From contig NZ_CP026604.1 in NCBI RefSeq assembly GCF_003063625.1, positions 992,001 through 1,056,000 on the forward strand: DNA of 64,000 bases. The letters run 5' to 3'. Position numbers and translations under genes: made by a program. The stretch's first letter is position 1. Each line of letters opens with the position of its first letter. The notes beneath the pieces are model-generated. The model searched no databases, was not told where the DNA came from, and saw nothing but the letters and a program-made list of their open reading frames with translations. This DNA is from Saccharobesus litoralis (lineage in GTDB: Bacteria; Pseudomonadota; Gammaproteobacteria; Enterobacterales; Alteromonadaceae). Below, piece by piece: positions 34,979 through 42,910 of this stretch.

Positions 34979-35258
34979 CTGTCTCTTCTACACAAATATT
35001 AATTAACTTAAAACAATCAAAAAAAGTCGATGAAAAATGCGATTAGTAGGTAGTACTTAGTGCTTAAAAAAGTATCGTCTTTCCTGCGAAAGCAGGAACC
35101 CAGTGTCTTTTGCTTAAACCAGACTATGTTTATCCAACAATAGTCGCTAGATCCCCGCATGCGCGAGGATGACGAGGGTATTTTCCTAAGCTTCGGTGAT
35201 AAAACTTCCCCCCTATTGACCGAAAAAAGCGCTTCTGAAACTTGTATTCAAGAGACAG
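34979..35258 (+). mobile_element. MITE with Tn5/IS50-like ends, left copy
   Basis: A 280-bp non-coding element. The left end reads CTGTCTCTTCTACACAAAT and the right end (reverse complement) CTGTCTCTTGAATACAAG, close to the inside end of IS50/Tn5 (CTGTCTCTTGATCA). It is ~85-90% similar, in inverted orientation, to 38283-38559. No clear target duplication flanks this copy. It is most likely mobilised by an IS4-family IS50-group transposase encoded elsewhere. Confidence 0.75.
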
Positions 35259-35552
35259 ACTCGCTTTCCTGCTGGCACTAATTCAATCACCAAACCCAAT
35301 CTTGATTGATTATTTATGACAATTAAAACAAAGTTGCATATAAATAGAATAAGGCAATGAAAACCTACCAGTTTAGATTCAACACCCGAATACCTACATA
35401 TATCCTTTATATTCAGCGTTTTAACAAACGACAAAACTAATAAACCACATCAACTTATTTCAAATAAGATAAAAATAATAAAATTCATAACCAATCAATA
35501 TAAATCATTTATTTAACAAACCAATCACTATTGTGTATATTATTTAACAACA

Positions 35553-35625
35553 AGTGAGGTTCGAAACGGATAACGCACCACTGAGGTGGCAGGAGCAGCA
35601 AACCACTGCAAAGCCTGAAATTAAA
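35553..35625 (+). promoter_or_regulatory. Structured 5' leader of the binding-protein gene
   Basis: Sequence between the A/T-rich promoter area and the gene can fold as a CCAC-TGAG-GTGG hairpin followed by a nested CAGG/CCTG and CAG/CTG stem that presents GCAAACC and GCAAAGCC. These two words recall the c-di-GMP-I (GEMM) riboswitch, but the hairpin that separates them in that class is absent, so no class is assigned. Confidence 0.3.
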
Positions 35626-35658
35626 CAGAGTTATTAGTTAGATATAGAGTTGAAAACA

Positions 35659-36477
35659 ATGAAAAATAGTTTATCTAGTGGTCAATTAATCAATGCCTTT
35701 TTCTTACTACTCATCACCTTTGCTGTCACTTCAGTGCAAGCGATGGATTTGGTCGTGCCACTAGCCAAAAACGTCAATGATCAATACAAAAGCCAATTAT
35801 TAGAATTGGTTATCAAACATGCCGATGCTAAAAATATCAACGTAATTCCAACAAGAGCAGGGAACCGTCGCCAACAAATAGCTAAAGTGAAAGCTAATGA
35901 GCTCGATTTACTCTGGGCACCGAAAAGCCAAGACCTAGAACAAGAATTATTAGCCGTCGAGTTCCCTATTTATCATGGTGCAATGGGTGTTAACGCCCTC
36001 ATAGTGAGATCAACTGACATAGAGCGATTTAACTCGCTAGTGGATTTAAACCAGCTTAAAACCTATAAAGCAGGTTCGCAACGCGCTTCCGTTACTCGTA
36101 GAGTATTGGAACAAAACGCATTTAAAACGATATCAGTTGTTAATGGCCACTTTGGTCATATGCTTGACGGCTCAAGATTTGACTACTTTCCTATTACCGT
36201 AACCAGAGCTGAAAACGTATTAAATCAATGGCGCGCAGAAGATAATTTAGACGTAGTTATTCACCCCAACGTGTTAGTTAAACTGCCTTTACAAGTCTAT
36301 TTTTATGTAAATAAAGACAATACTAAGCTCGCTACTTTAATAAAAACCAGTTTAGAGCGCGCAAAAAACAGCGGTGAATTTGATGCCTTAGTGCAAAGCA
36401 GCTATGAGTTTCAAAAAGCACAAAGCTTTTTAGATAAAGAAAACAGCAAAATTTTTGAAGTCGCAAAGGCCATATAA
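35659..36477 (+). CDS. Orphan periplasmic solute-binding protein
   Basis: About 272 residues from the ATG at 35659; a TTG three codons upstream is also possible. A signal peptide (to about V-Q-A-M-D) is followed by a two-lobe binding-protein fold: M-D-L-V-V-P-L-A, V-I-P-T-R-A-G-N-R-R-Q, L-D-L-L-W-A-P, and A-G-S-Q-R-A-S-V-T in the second lobe. It is paralogous to 38721-39656 (shared plan: pro-lobe residues, I-P-I/L-Y-x-G-x-M-G motif and N/H-G-E-F-D). No ABC partners are present. It is bracketed with the ulvan lyase by inverted MITEs and ends in a strong terminator. Confidence 0.75.
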   Translation: MKNSLSSGQLINAFFLLLITFAVTSVQAMDLVVPLAKNVNDQYKSQLLELVIKHADAKNINVIPTRAGNRRQQIAKVKANELDLLWAPKSQDLEQELLAVEFPIYHGAMGVNALIVRSTDIERFNSLVDLNQLKTYKAGSQRASVTRRVLEQNAFKTISVVNGHFGHMLDGSRFDYFPITVTRAENVLNQWRAEDNLDVVIHPNVLVKLPLQVYFYVNKDNTKLATLIKTSLERAKNSGEFDALVQSSYEFQKAQSFLDKENSKIFEVAKAI

Positions 36478-36484
36478 AAACCAT

Positions 36485-36547
36485 ATACATAAGGCTAGGA
36501 GGCGCTTACTAACGCAAATGCCTCCTAGCCTTATGTATTAAACTTTT
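36485..36547 (+). terminator. Strong terminator after the binding-protein gene
   Basis: A perfect 19-bp stem (ATACATAAGGCTAGGAGGC and its complement at 36520-36538) with a 16-base loop, followed by TTTTT at 36543. It starts 8 bases after the stop codon. Confidence 0.85.
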
Positions 36548-36635
36548 TGAGACTCGCAGTCCTAATCAATAATAATTCTCCACTTGATATGTATATCGGG
36601 TGCCAACAAAATCCCAATTACACCATAGCGTGATC

Positions 36636-38099
36636 ATGAAAAAACGATTAAAAACATTTTTACCCGGCGCAGTTATCGCGACCAGTTTATTACTAACAGC
36701 ATGCAACACAACGCCAGTCGCCAATTCAAACAAAACTGAAACTGTCGATTACTTCGCCAACGATGGTCTAGGTAACGCCCTAGCCATTGTGCAGCATCCT
36801 GCTGGCGTACATGTTGATGGCATCACTTACGTGTCCTATCAGGGGCCGTTAGAAGATCCTTATGTCGCGTCTTACAATCACAAAACTAAGCAGTGGTCTG
36901 GGCCCTTTAAAGCGGGTGTCAGTACCATGGGTAAAGATCCCTCTCGCACTAAAATAGATAATCATGGTAAACCAACCATGATTATTGATGATCTCGGATA
37001 TATCCATATTTTTTACGGTGGCCATGGGGGCACCGACCGACACGGCGCTAACCCGTTAGGCAATAAGCATTATGGTGAAAACCGCCATAGTGTGTCCAAA
37101 CGACCATACGATATTAGTGAATGGCAAGAAATGTATACCATTCCTGTATTTGGCACCTACAACCAAGCAGTAAAAATGGACAATGGCGACATTTATTTAT
37201 TCTATCGCCACGGTGCGCATCGCAGCGACTGGGTTTACCATAAATCAACTGATCATGGCCGCACATTTGAACCGGCGGTTTCCTTTCTTAAACACAAGAA
37301 GCGTACAGATATAAGAGCCGACGACAGCTGGTATGCTTGGGTCAGCAAAGGCCATGGCGACGATATAATTGTCTCGTACGACTATCACGTTTGCTGGGAT
37401 TACGACGCAGGTATTAACGGCCGAGGCCACACCACACAACGCCACGATGCTTACTATATGGTGTTTAATACCAAAACTAACACTTGGCGCAATGTGAAGG
37501 GCGAGCCGGTGACTATTCCTGTAACTCGTGAGCATGCCGATAAAACCACACTTGTGGCACGCACCGGTAAAAACTGGACCTTTAACGGCTCTGCTCATTT
37601 AGATGAAAATGGCTACCCACATATCAGTACTAATATTGGCCGCGATTTGGGACACAAAACTGGCGGGCCTAAACAAACTAGCTACTTCCGTTGGAACGGC
37701 AGTGAATGGCTAGGCGGTAATCCGGTTAATACTCAAGCTCGCAAAGACAACCTAGATACACGTGGTGATTTTAAAATACATTCACCCACTGATATCACCT
37801 TTACTTTAGGTTATGAAGAAAGCAATACTGGCATTATCGCCGACTTTAATAGTCAAGATGGCGGCAAAACCTTTACCAAAACCAAAGAATTATTGCGTCG
37901 CCCTGGGGCGCAATGGGCCCTCTCGGCACTTATCGATAATGCTCATCCAGATGCCCGCATGATAGTCGCAGAAAAACAGCGTAACTCTAACTGGCACCGT
38001 ATTTATCTAGTTGGCGACAAGGGGCCAATTGGCCGCACCAAAAGCGATGCCAATGTGCTTAAACCGGATGCCGTTATTAATATGACCAAGAAAAAGTAA
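36636..38099 (+). CDS. Ulvan lyase, PL24/PL25-type beta-propeller lipoprotein
   Basis: About 487 residues from the ATG at 36636, chosen because it starts a lipoprotein signal (M-K-K-R-L-K-T...L-L-L-T-A-C) without the preceding polar codons. The mature protein has the BNR_4 seven-bladed propeller pattern of PL24/PL25 ulvan lyases, which cleave the bond between sulfated rhamnose and uronic acid by beta-elimination. Candidate active-site residues: H/R in Y-G-G-H-G-G-T-D-R-H, Y-R-H-G-A-H, Y-D-Y-H-V-C-W and the conserved R-H-D-A-Y-Y. I cannot separate PL24 from PL25 by eye. It is surface-anchored by its lipid and would make unsaturated oligomers for the GH88 and GH105 enzymes. A classic terminator follows. 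Confidence 0.85.
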   Translation: MKKRLKTFLPGAVIATSLLLTACNTTPVANSNKTETVDYFANDGLGNALAIVQHPAGVHVDGITYVSYQGPLEDPYVASYNHKTKQWSGPFKAGVSTMGKDPSRTKIDNHGKPTMIIDDLGYIHIFYGGHGGTDRHGANPLGNKHYGENRHSVSKRPYDISEWQEMYTIPVFGTYNQAVKMDNGDIYLFYRHGAHRSDWVYHKSTDHGRTFEPAVSFLKHKKRTDIRADDSWYAWVSKGHGDDIIVSYDYHVCWDYDAGINGRGHTTQRHDAYYMVFNTKTNTWRNVKGEPVTIPVTREHADKTTLVARTGKNWTFNGSAHLDENGYPHISTNIGRDLGHKTGGPKQTSYFRWNGSEWLGGNPVNTQARKDNLDTRGDFKIHSPTDITFTLGYEESNTGIIADFNSQDGGKTFTKTKELLRRPGAQWALSALIDNAHPDARMIVAEKQRNSNWHRIYLVGDKGPIGRTKSDANVLKPDAVINMTKKK

Positions 38100-38120
38100 C
38101 TACCCTCTTCCGTAAGAGCA

Positions 38121-38158
38121 AAAAGCCTTAACTTGTCATTTCAAGTTAAGGCTTTTTT
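38121..38158 (+). terminator. Rho-independent terminator of the ulvan lyase gene
   Basis: A perfect 15-bp stem (AAAAGCCTTAACTTG / CAAGTTAAGGCTTTT, loop TCATTT) followed by TT-AT, 21 bases after the stop codon. Confidence 0.92.
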
Positions 38159-38720
38159 ATTGCTTGTTGTTTTTAATGGTTTGGGTCTTCTAACTCTAGG
38201 TCGGTCTTTAAGACAGAAAGGGTTGCAGGCTCTGCAAGCATACAAGATTTTTATTCCCGATAAATCTTAAGTACCTGCATCCCTGTCTCTTGATCACAAG
38301 TTTCAAAAGCGCCCATTCGGTCAATGGGGGTGAAATTTTATCACCGAAGCTTAGGAAAATACCCTCGTCTTCCTCGCGCATGCGGGGATCCAGCGACTTT
38401 CGTTGGATAAACATAGTCTAGTTTAAGCAAAAGACACTGGGTTCCTGCCTACGCAGGAAAGACGGTACTTTTTTAACCGCTATGTACAATCAGCTAATCC
38501 ACATTTTTCATCGACTTTGGGTTGTTTTAAGTTAATTAATATTTGTGTAGAAGAGACAGACCTGCATCCATGCAGGCAAATGCTCGCCCACAAAAGTCGG
38601 AATATTAATTACCTTCTGCGAAGGTAAGTTTACTTAGCGGTATTAAGGTTCGTCTTCCAAACCATTACCACTGAGAACAACCAATCTCCACTCACCTTAA
38701 ATCACAAGGCTTTAAAGGTT
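38159..38720. other. Intergenic region dominated by repeat elements
   Basis: Between the lyase terminator and the convergent binding-protein gene lie a palindromic GCCTGCATGGATGCAGG-type repeat and, inserted into it, the right-hand IS50-like MITE (38283-38559). Fragments related to the 44-bp repeat unit flank both sides. No gene is apparent. Confidence 0.6.
38283..38559 (-). mobile_element. MITE with Tn5/IS50-like ends, right copy
   Basis: A 277-bp inverted relative of 34979-35258. The left end CTGTCTCTTGATCACAAGT matches the first 14 bases of the Tn5 inside end; the right end is the complement of CTGTCTCTTCTACACAAAT. It is flanked on both sides by ACCTGCATCC (38273-38282 and 38560-38569), a perfect 10-bp target duplication, showing insertion into a palindromic repeat of the family at 9794-9811. 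Confidence 0.82.
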
Positions 38721-39656
38721 TTAGTGGCTGAAATGAACCGTTTTAAATACCGGACTTTTGACTTGTTTTTGCCAAAAATTTAAGGCGTTGGCGCGGGTTT
38801 CGGCGCTAAGTTGTGGGTTTTTTAGATAATAGAAATTACGTTTATCAAAATTTAAACCAGACGGGATCATTTGGTAAAAGGCGTCAAAAACTTTATCAAA
38901 CTCGCCATTGTGCGCTGCCTTTACCAGCCCAGTGTATATCTTTTTTGCCAGTTCAGGTCGTTGCTTAGATACAAAAAAATAGACAGGTAACTCAGTGTAA
39001 AAAATGGTGTTGTCTTCAATTTTCAATTTGGGGTAGTTTTTATCTATTGCTTGTAAGGTTTCAGGCGTTTCTATTATTCCGCGGGTAGTATATTCAAAGC
39101 GTCCTATATCCAACATTTTAAGTAAGCTAGATGTTCTTTCCGCTGTGATATATTTAAACTCATGGTGGGCTAATACTTTGGTAGTGCGCCACCTTGATCC
39201 TGCGCCTTGTAGTATGTTTTTAAACTGTTTGAGTGAGTGCAGGTTATCAAACTTGCTTTGGTTTTTAGCTTGGATTAGTAGAGTTCTGTACCCCATTAAC
39301 CCCTTGTACAGAGGAATACGGATAGGTAACAACTGAGTTTCAACTTCAGTATTGGCAGGAAAATAAGTTACATCGACTTTACCTTTTTTCACTGCATAGG
39401 TACTGGCACTATATCCCGTGTTCGTCGGAATTGAAGTCACCCTTGTTTCTTGACTAGCGCTAGTTGTCTCTTTTAGCGCTAACACTAACAAATCATAAAC
39501 GTATTTTTGCCGTATCTCACTTATGCCAGAAGGTGAAGTCAAAGTGACTTCAGCCCTAGCAACATTAAGACTAAACACACAGATAAATAACGCACTGACA
39601 AATAACGCGCGGATATATAACGTAAAAAGGCGGATCACAAGGCGACAAACCAACAT
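38721..39656 (-). CDS. Orphan periplasmic solute-binding protein, paralogue of 35659-36477
   Basis: 311 residues with a long N-terminal region containing a hydrophobic signal (about residues 8-34, ending A-R-A-E). The binding-protein pattern follows: E-V-T-L-T-S-P near the mature start, T-S-I-P-T-N-T-G-Y, K-V-D-V-T-Y-F-P, R-I-P-L-Y-K-G-L-M-G-Y, and A-H-N-G-E-F-D-K-V near the end. No transport partners are nearby. The start may be internal; the first 15 residues look unlike a normal signal. It converges on the ulvan lyase across the repeat-rich gap and may sense rather than import its ligand. Confidence 0.7.
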   Translation of the reverse strand: MLVCRLVIRLFTLYIRALFVSALFICVFSLNVARAEVTLTSPSGISEIRQKYVYDLLVLALKETTSASQETRVTSIPTNTGYSASTYAVKKGKVDVTYFPANTEVETQLLPIRIPLYKGLMGYRTLLIQAKNQSKFDNLHSLKQFKNILQGAGSRWRTTKVLAHHEFKYITAERTSSLLKMLDIGRFEYTTRGIIETPETLQAIDKNYPKLKIEDNTIFYTELPVYFFVSKQRPELAKKIYTGLVKAAHNGEFDKVFDAFYQMIPSGLNFDKRNFYYLKNPQLSAETRANALNFWQKQVKSPVFKTVHFSH

Positions 39657-39723
39657 ATAAAACAGCTAATTTAACACTAGTGTATGGACAGTAGATCAGC
39701 AATTTTTAAATCGCCAAAAAGCA

Positions 39724-39751
39724 AAAAAGCTAGCGCATAGGCTAGCTTTTT
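39724..39751 (-). terminator. Rho-independent terminator of the SDR gene
   Basis: A perfect 11-bp stem (AAAAAGCTAGC, loop GCATAG, GCTAGCTTTTT). On the minus strand it is followed by TTTTTTGC, downstream of the KduD/DhuD-like gene. Confidence 0.88.
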
Positions 39752-39823
39752 GGGTGACAACACACTAAGTATAAAGGCAGCTTTACCCAGTTTAACAGCA
39801 GCAAACCACCTTTACTGTAAAGA

Positions 39824-40624
39824 TTAGTCGTCTGTATTTTCGCCAGCAACATAACCGAAGTTAGCTATGATACCGCCATCAACATAAATAACCTGACCAT
39901 TGATAAAGTCAGCCGCTTTTGACGCTAAAAATAACGCTGCTTTACCGATATCTTCTGGCTCACCCCAACGGTTAGCAGGTGTACGCGTCATTACTAAGTC
40001 GTTAAATGGATGACCACCTACACGAATTGGTGCAGTTTGTTCTGTCGCGATATAACCAGGGCCAATCGCATTAACTTGAACGTTATGTTTAGCCCACTCA
40101 CAACATTGGTTTTGGGTAAGCATTTTTAAACCGCCTTTAGCTGATGCATAAGCTGAAACGTTTTGACGGCCGTAAACACTCATCAATGAACACATGTTGA
40201 TGATTTTACCTTGACGACGAGCGATCATGTTAGGCGCAACACGCTTAGACACAATAAATTGCGCCACTAAGTCGATATCGATAACTTGACGGTAATCTTC
40301 AACCGGCATATCTAAAATAGGTACACGCTTAATAATACCCGCGTTGTTAACCAAAATGTCGATTGGACCAACTTCGTTCTCTATTTGCGTAATACCGCGG
40401 TCAACTTCTTGCTCATCCGCAACGTTAAAGGTAAGCGTATAAACGTCGATACCTTCTTCTGCATAGGCTTTTTTACACTCTGCTAGCTTATCTTCAAAAA
40501 TGTCGTTAACAACCAAAGTGGCGCCAGCTTTAGCAAGCATTTTACCGCAAGCCATACCGATACCGTGTGTACCACCCGTTACTAACGCTACTTTACCTGT
40601 TAAATCAAATAATTCATTGACCAT
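39824..40624 (-). CDS. SDR oxidoreductase, DhuD/KduD-like
   Basis: 266 residues from the ATG at 40622-40624, which has GGAAAC upstream; the longer frame is unlikely. It is a classical short-chain dehydrogenase: T-G-G-T-H-G-I-G near residue 17, N-N-A-G near 95, catalytic Y-A-S-A-K near 165, and the C-terminal G-Q-V-I-Y-V-D-G-G. It is most like the 2-keto-3-deoxy-gluconate/gluconate-5-dehydrogenase group that includes KduD and DhuD. In this locus it would reduce the isomerised product of the unsaturated uronate to 2-keto-3-deoxy-gluconate, together with the RpiB-family enzyme at 34100. Coenzyme preference cannot be judged. Confidence 0.85.
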   Translation of the reverse strand: MVNELFDLTGKVALVTGGTHGIGMACGKMLAKAGATLVVNDIFEDKLAECKKAYAEEGIDVYTLTFNVADEQEVDRGITQIENEVGPIDILVNNAGIIKRVPILDMPVEDYRQVIDIDLVAQFIVSKRVAPNMIARRQGKIINMCSLMSVYGRQNVSAYASAKGGLKMLTQNQCCEWAKHNVQVNAIGPGYIATEQTAPIRVGGHPFNDLVMTRTPANRWGEPEDIGKAALFLASKAADFINGQVIYVDGGIIANFGYVAGENTDD

Positions 40625-41195
40625 GTTCTTGTTTCCTATCTGTAATAAGAGTGAAAACGATAAAAACAAACATTTGGCAGCGCCCAATATTTGTTATTAC
40701 CTAGAAAGAAAAAAGCCCACAAATCGCTTTTTAGCCGCAAGGTGAAAACAGCAAAAATTCAAACACGATTGTGAGCAAACGAGGGCACTAATAATGAAGC
40801 TGACCTTCATCAATTTTACTAATACCCTTTCGCACTAAAATCATATCCGAGTATATTAACTCACATAATATATTTTACAATCACTTTAAATCACCATGTG
40901 ACTTGTATTGACTATTTTATAAAAGTTTCGAAAGGCAGTAATCACAATCACATAAATACGAACATAGCTGAAAAGGGTTCGAGTGATGATTTTTTAAAAA
41001 ATTATGTTGATAAACCCAATGAACTGACATTTTTAGTGTGGAGTGGTTAAACGTATTGATATCTCACCGCACCTGATTAAGTTTTTTAAACGGTTTGGCA
41101 CTTAATTAGCCATTACGTGACAGCCTGTGGTCATAGCGGCTAAGTATTTATCTCTTGGTAATATGCTGCTATTAACGTCCACGCATAGGCGGCAT
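40625..41195. other. Intergenic region between SDR and nor genes
   Basis: A/T-rich and without a convincing gene. It holds the SDR promoter; TTGTGAT-like repeats (40905-40960, AATCACAATCACATAA and ATCACCATGTGACTTG) resemble words upstream of the rhamnose aldolase gene near 60460 and could be shared operators. The left end toward 41195 is downstream of norF. Confidence 0.4.
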
Positions 41196-41486
41196 CTATA
41201 TTTGAATAACACTGGCAAGAAATTCAGGAAATAAACTAGTAAGGGTGATCAAGACCGGAACCACGACAAAGTAGGCTAACATCAGACCGCGAATAGTGGG
41301 GCGAGCATTATTTAGTCCCATCAATCTATCAATAACAAGTTGGCCTTTAAGACTTACAGCAATCATAACAAGGCAAATGCTTAATTTGGTTTGATTGTTC
41401 TCGGCAAACAGCACACTAAACAGAGTTAAGCCAATTAACACTAACCAGACAAATTCTAGCTTGCAAGCCTTAAGTCTAAGTAGCAT
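41196..41486 (-). CDS. norF: NorF-like small membrane protein
   Basis: 96 residues with three membrane segments (about 12-28, 33-50 and 68-92) and the look of the cytochrome oxidase subunit IV family. It ends the nor operon, 15 bases after norE, the usual place for norF in norCBDQEF clusters. NorF is needed for full NO reductase activity in Paracoccus; its action is unknown. The identification rests on size, topology and position. Confidence 0.75.
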   Translation of the reverse strand: MLLRLKACKLEFVWLVLIGLTLFSVLFAENNQTKLSICLVMIAVSLKGQLVIDRLMGLNNARPTIRGLMLAYFVVVPVLITLTSLFPEFLASVIQI

Positions 41487-41501
41487 ACGATGCTCCTCTA
41501 T

Positions 41502-42107
41502 TTAGCTGACAATATATAACAAGGGAAACATAATGATCCAAACTAGATCTATCATGTGCCAGTAACTAGCAGCACTGTCTAAACCTTGATGTTGCTCGGC
41601 ATTATAGCCGTCAAAATAATAGTGCAAGCCAACGCAAAACAGACTGCACATGCCCATCACTACATGGAGTAAATGATTAAACGTTAAGTAGTAATAGAGT
41701 GCGAAAAATGTGTCGGTTGTCGAGTGGATCGCCTGACTCTGATTCCAAAAATATTCCCAAATTTTAACACCACAATAGCTAGCGCCAGCTACTATAGTTA
41801 AACCAAGCCATCGCAAGGCTCGACGCTTATAATTGCTCTTAACAGCGGTCATAGCTTTAGCAACAAAAAAGCTGCTGGACAATAACAACAGGGTATTCCA
41901 AGTACCCGCGAATGTATTGAGTTGACTCGGCCCTTGAGCGAACTGTTGCGGGTAATGTAGTTTGGCAATCAAAAATGCGATAAAAAAGAATGCAAACTCA
42001 GTTAGCTCGGCAGCAATCAATATCCAAATCGCAATACTGCCAGGAGTATGCTTGGTTTTGTTCTGTGCTGCCGCGCTAACGGACACCGCAATTGCTTCAC
42101 TATTCAT
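41502..42107 (-). CDS. norE: NorE, cytochrome oxidase subunit III-like membrane protein
   Basis: 201 residues with five membrane segments and heme-copper oxidase subunit III features (W-I-L-I-A-A-E-L-T-E-F-A-F-F near the start, T-F-N-H-L-L-H-V-V-M-G, and W-H-M-I-D-L-V-W-I at the end). NorE helps NO reductase assembly or stability. The start lies 2 bases after the norQ stop, so the genes are tightly coupled. Confidence 0.88.
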   Translation of the reverse strand: MNSEAIAVSVSAAAQNKTKHTPGSIAIWILIAAELTEFAFFFIAFLIAKLHYPQQFAQGPSQLNTFAGTWNTLLLLSSSFFVAKAMTAVKSNYKRRALRWLGLTIVAGASYCGVKIWEYFWNQSQAIHSTTDTFFALYYYLTFNHLLHVVMGMCSLFCVGLHYYFDGYNAEQHQGLDSAASYWHMIDLVWIIMFPLLYIVS

Positions 42108-42109
42108 CG

Positions 42110-42886
42110 TTAAAAAGACGCATCAATCAAACGCTCGATGGCTTGTTGAGTTTGGCTGTCATCGGTTAATGGTTGAGCTAAGCAAGCGTAGCAAGCTTGC
42201 TTGATCTCAAGGCCAGATTTGATCATAAGGGCTGTATAGATTAGCAAACGAGTTGAAGCGGCTTCTTCCAGATCATGATCAGTGAGTCGGCGTAGCGCTT
42301 GTGCCAACGACACAAGTTGCGTCGCTAAGGATTTATCTATACCCGACTCTTGGCAAATAATCACAACTTCATGTTGAGGCTCGGGATAATCAAAGGTTAG
42401 ACCAACAAAGCGTTGCCTTGTGCTGGGCTTTAATCCCTTAAGCATATTTTGGTAACCCGGGTTATATGAGATCACCAACATAAAATCCGGATGCGCGTTG
42501 AGTACCTCACCGGTACGTTCTATCGGCAAGATCCGTCGATGATCGGCAAGAGGGTGAAGAACAACAGTAGTGTCTTTACGCGCTTCAACCACTTCATCCA
42601 GATAGCAGATCCCGCCTTCGCGTACCGCACGTGTTAACGGCCCGTCTTGCCAAAAGGTGCCTTGTGCACCTATCAAATGGCGGCCAACCAGATCAGTCGC
42701 GGTTAAATCATCATGACAAGCAATAGTATAAATTGCACGATTAAGTTTTTGCGCCATGTATTCTACAAAGCGGGTTTTACCACAACCGGTTGGGCCTTTG
42801 ATCATAACCGGTAAATTGTTATTAGCGGCGTGCTCAAAAATCTCGACTTCGCGATCTTGAGACAAATAATGGCAATGTTGAGTCAT
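42110..42886 (-). CDS. norQ: NorQ, MoxR-type AAA+ ATPase
   Basis: 258 residues of the CbbQ/NirQ/NorQ group. Walker A is G-P-T-G-C-G-K-T at 31-38; Walker B-like Y-L-D-E-V-V-E follows; sensor-type S-Y-N-P-G-Y is present. With NorD it inserts the non-heme iron of NorB. It lies between norD and norE, as usual. Confidence 0.92.
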   Translation of the reverse strand: MTQHCHYLSQDREVEIFEHAANNNLPVMIKGPTGCGKTRFVEYMAQKLNRAIYTIACHDDLTATDLVGRHLIGAQGTFWQDGPLTRAVREGGICYLDEVVEARKDTTVVLHPLADHRRILPIERTGEVLNAHPDFMLVISYNPGYQNMLKGLKPSTRQRFVGLTFDYPEPQHEVVIICQESGIDKSLATQLVSLAQALRRLTDHDLEEAASTRLLIYTALMIKSGLEIKQACYACLAQPLTDDSQTQQAIERLIDASF

Positions 42887-42910
42887 TGTCGTGTCCTACA
42901 AGTTTATTAG

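Larger units (their letters stand above)
34736..35658. other. Intergenic region with two copies of an IS50-like MITE and a structured leader
   Basis: 34807-34940 is a truncated, and 34979-35258 a complete, copy of the MITE described below. From 35259 to the start of the binding-protein gene the sequence is A/T-rich, with a G/C-richer folded segment at 35553-35625. I see no conserved gene in the gap; open frames here follow the repeat. Confidence 0.55.

Noticed and set aside
35213-35434. Minus-strand 73-residue frame right of the MITE
   Set aside because: It partly overlaps the MITE end, has no family features and lacks a ribosome site.
35553-35625. c-di-GMP-I (GEMM) riboswitch
   Set aside because: The two key words are adjacent rather than separated by the P1b hairpin, and the closing stem could not be drawn.
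38208-38414. Minus-strand 68-residue frame
   Set aside because: It runs through the MITE and the palindromic repeat.
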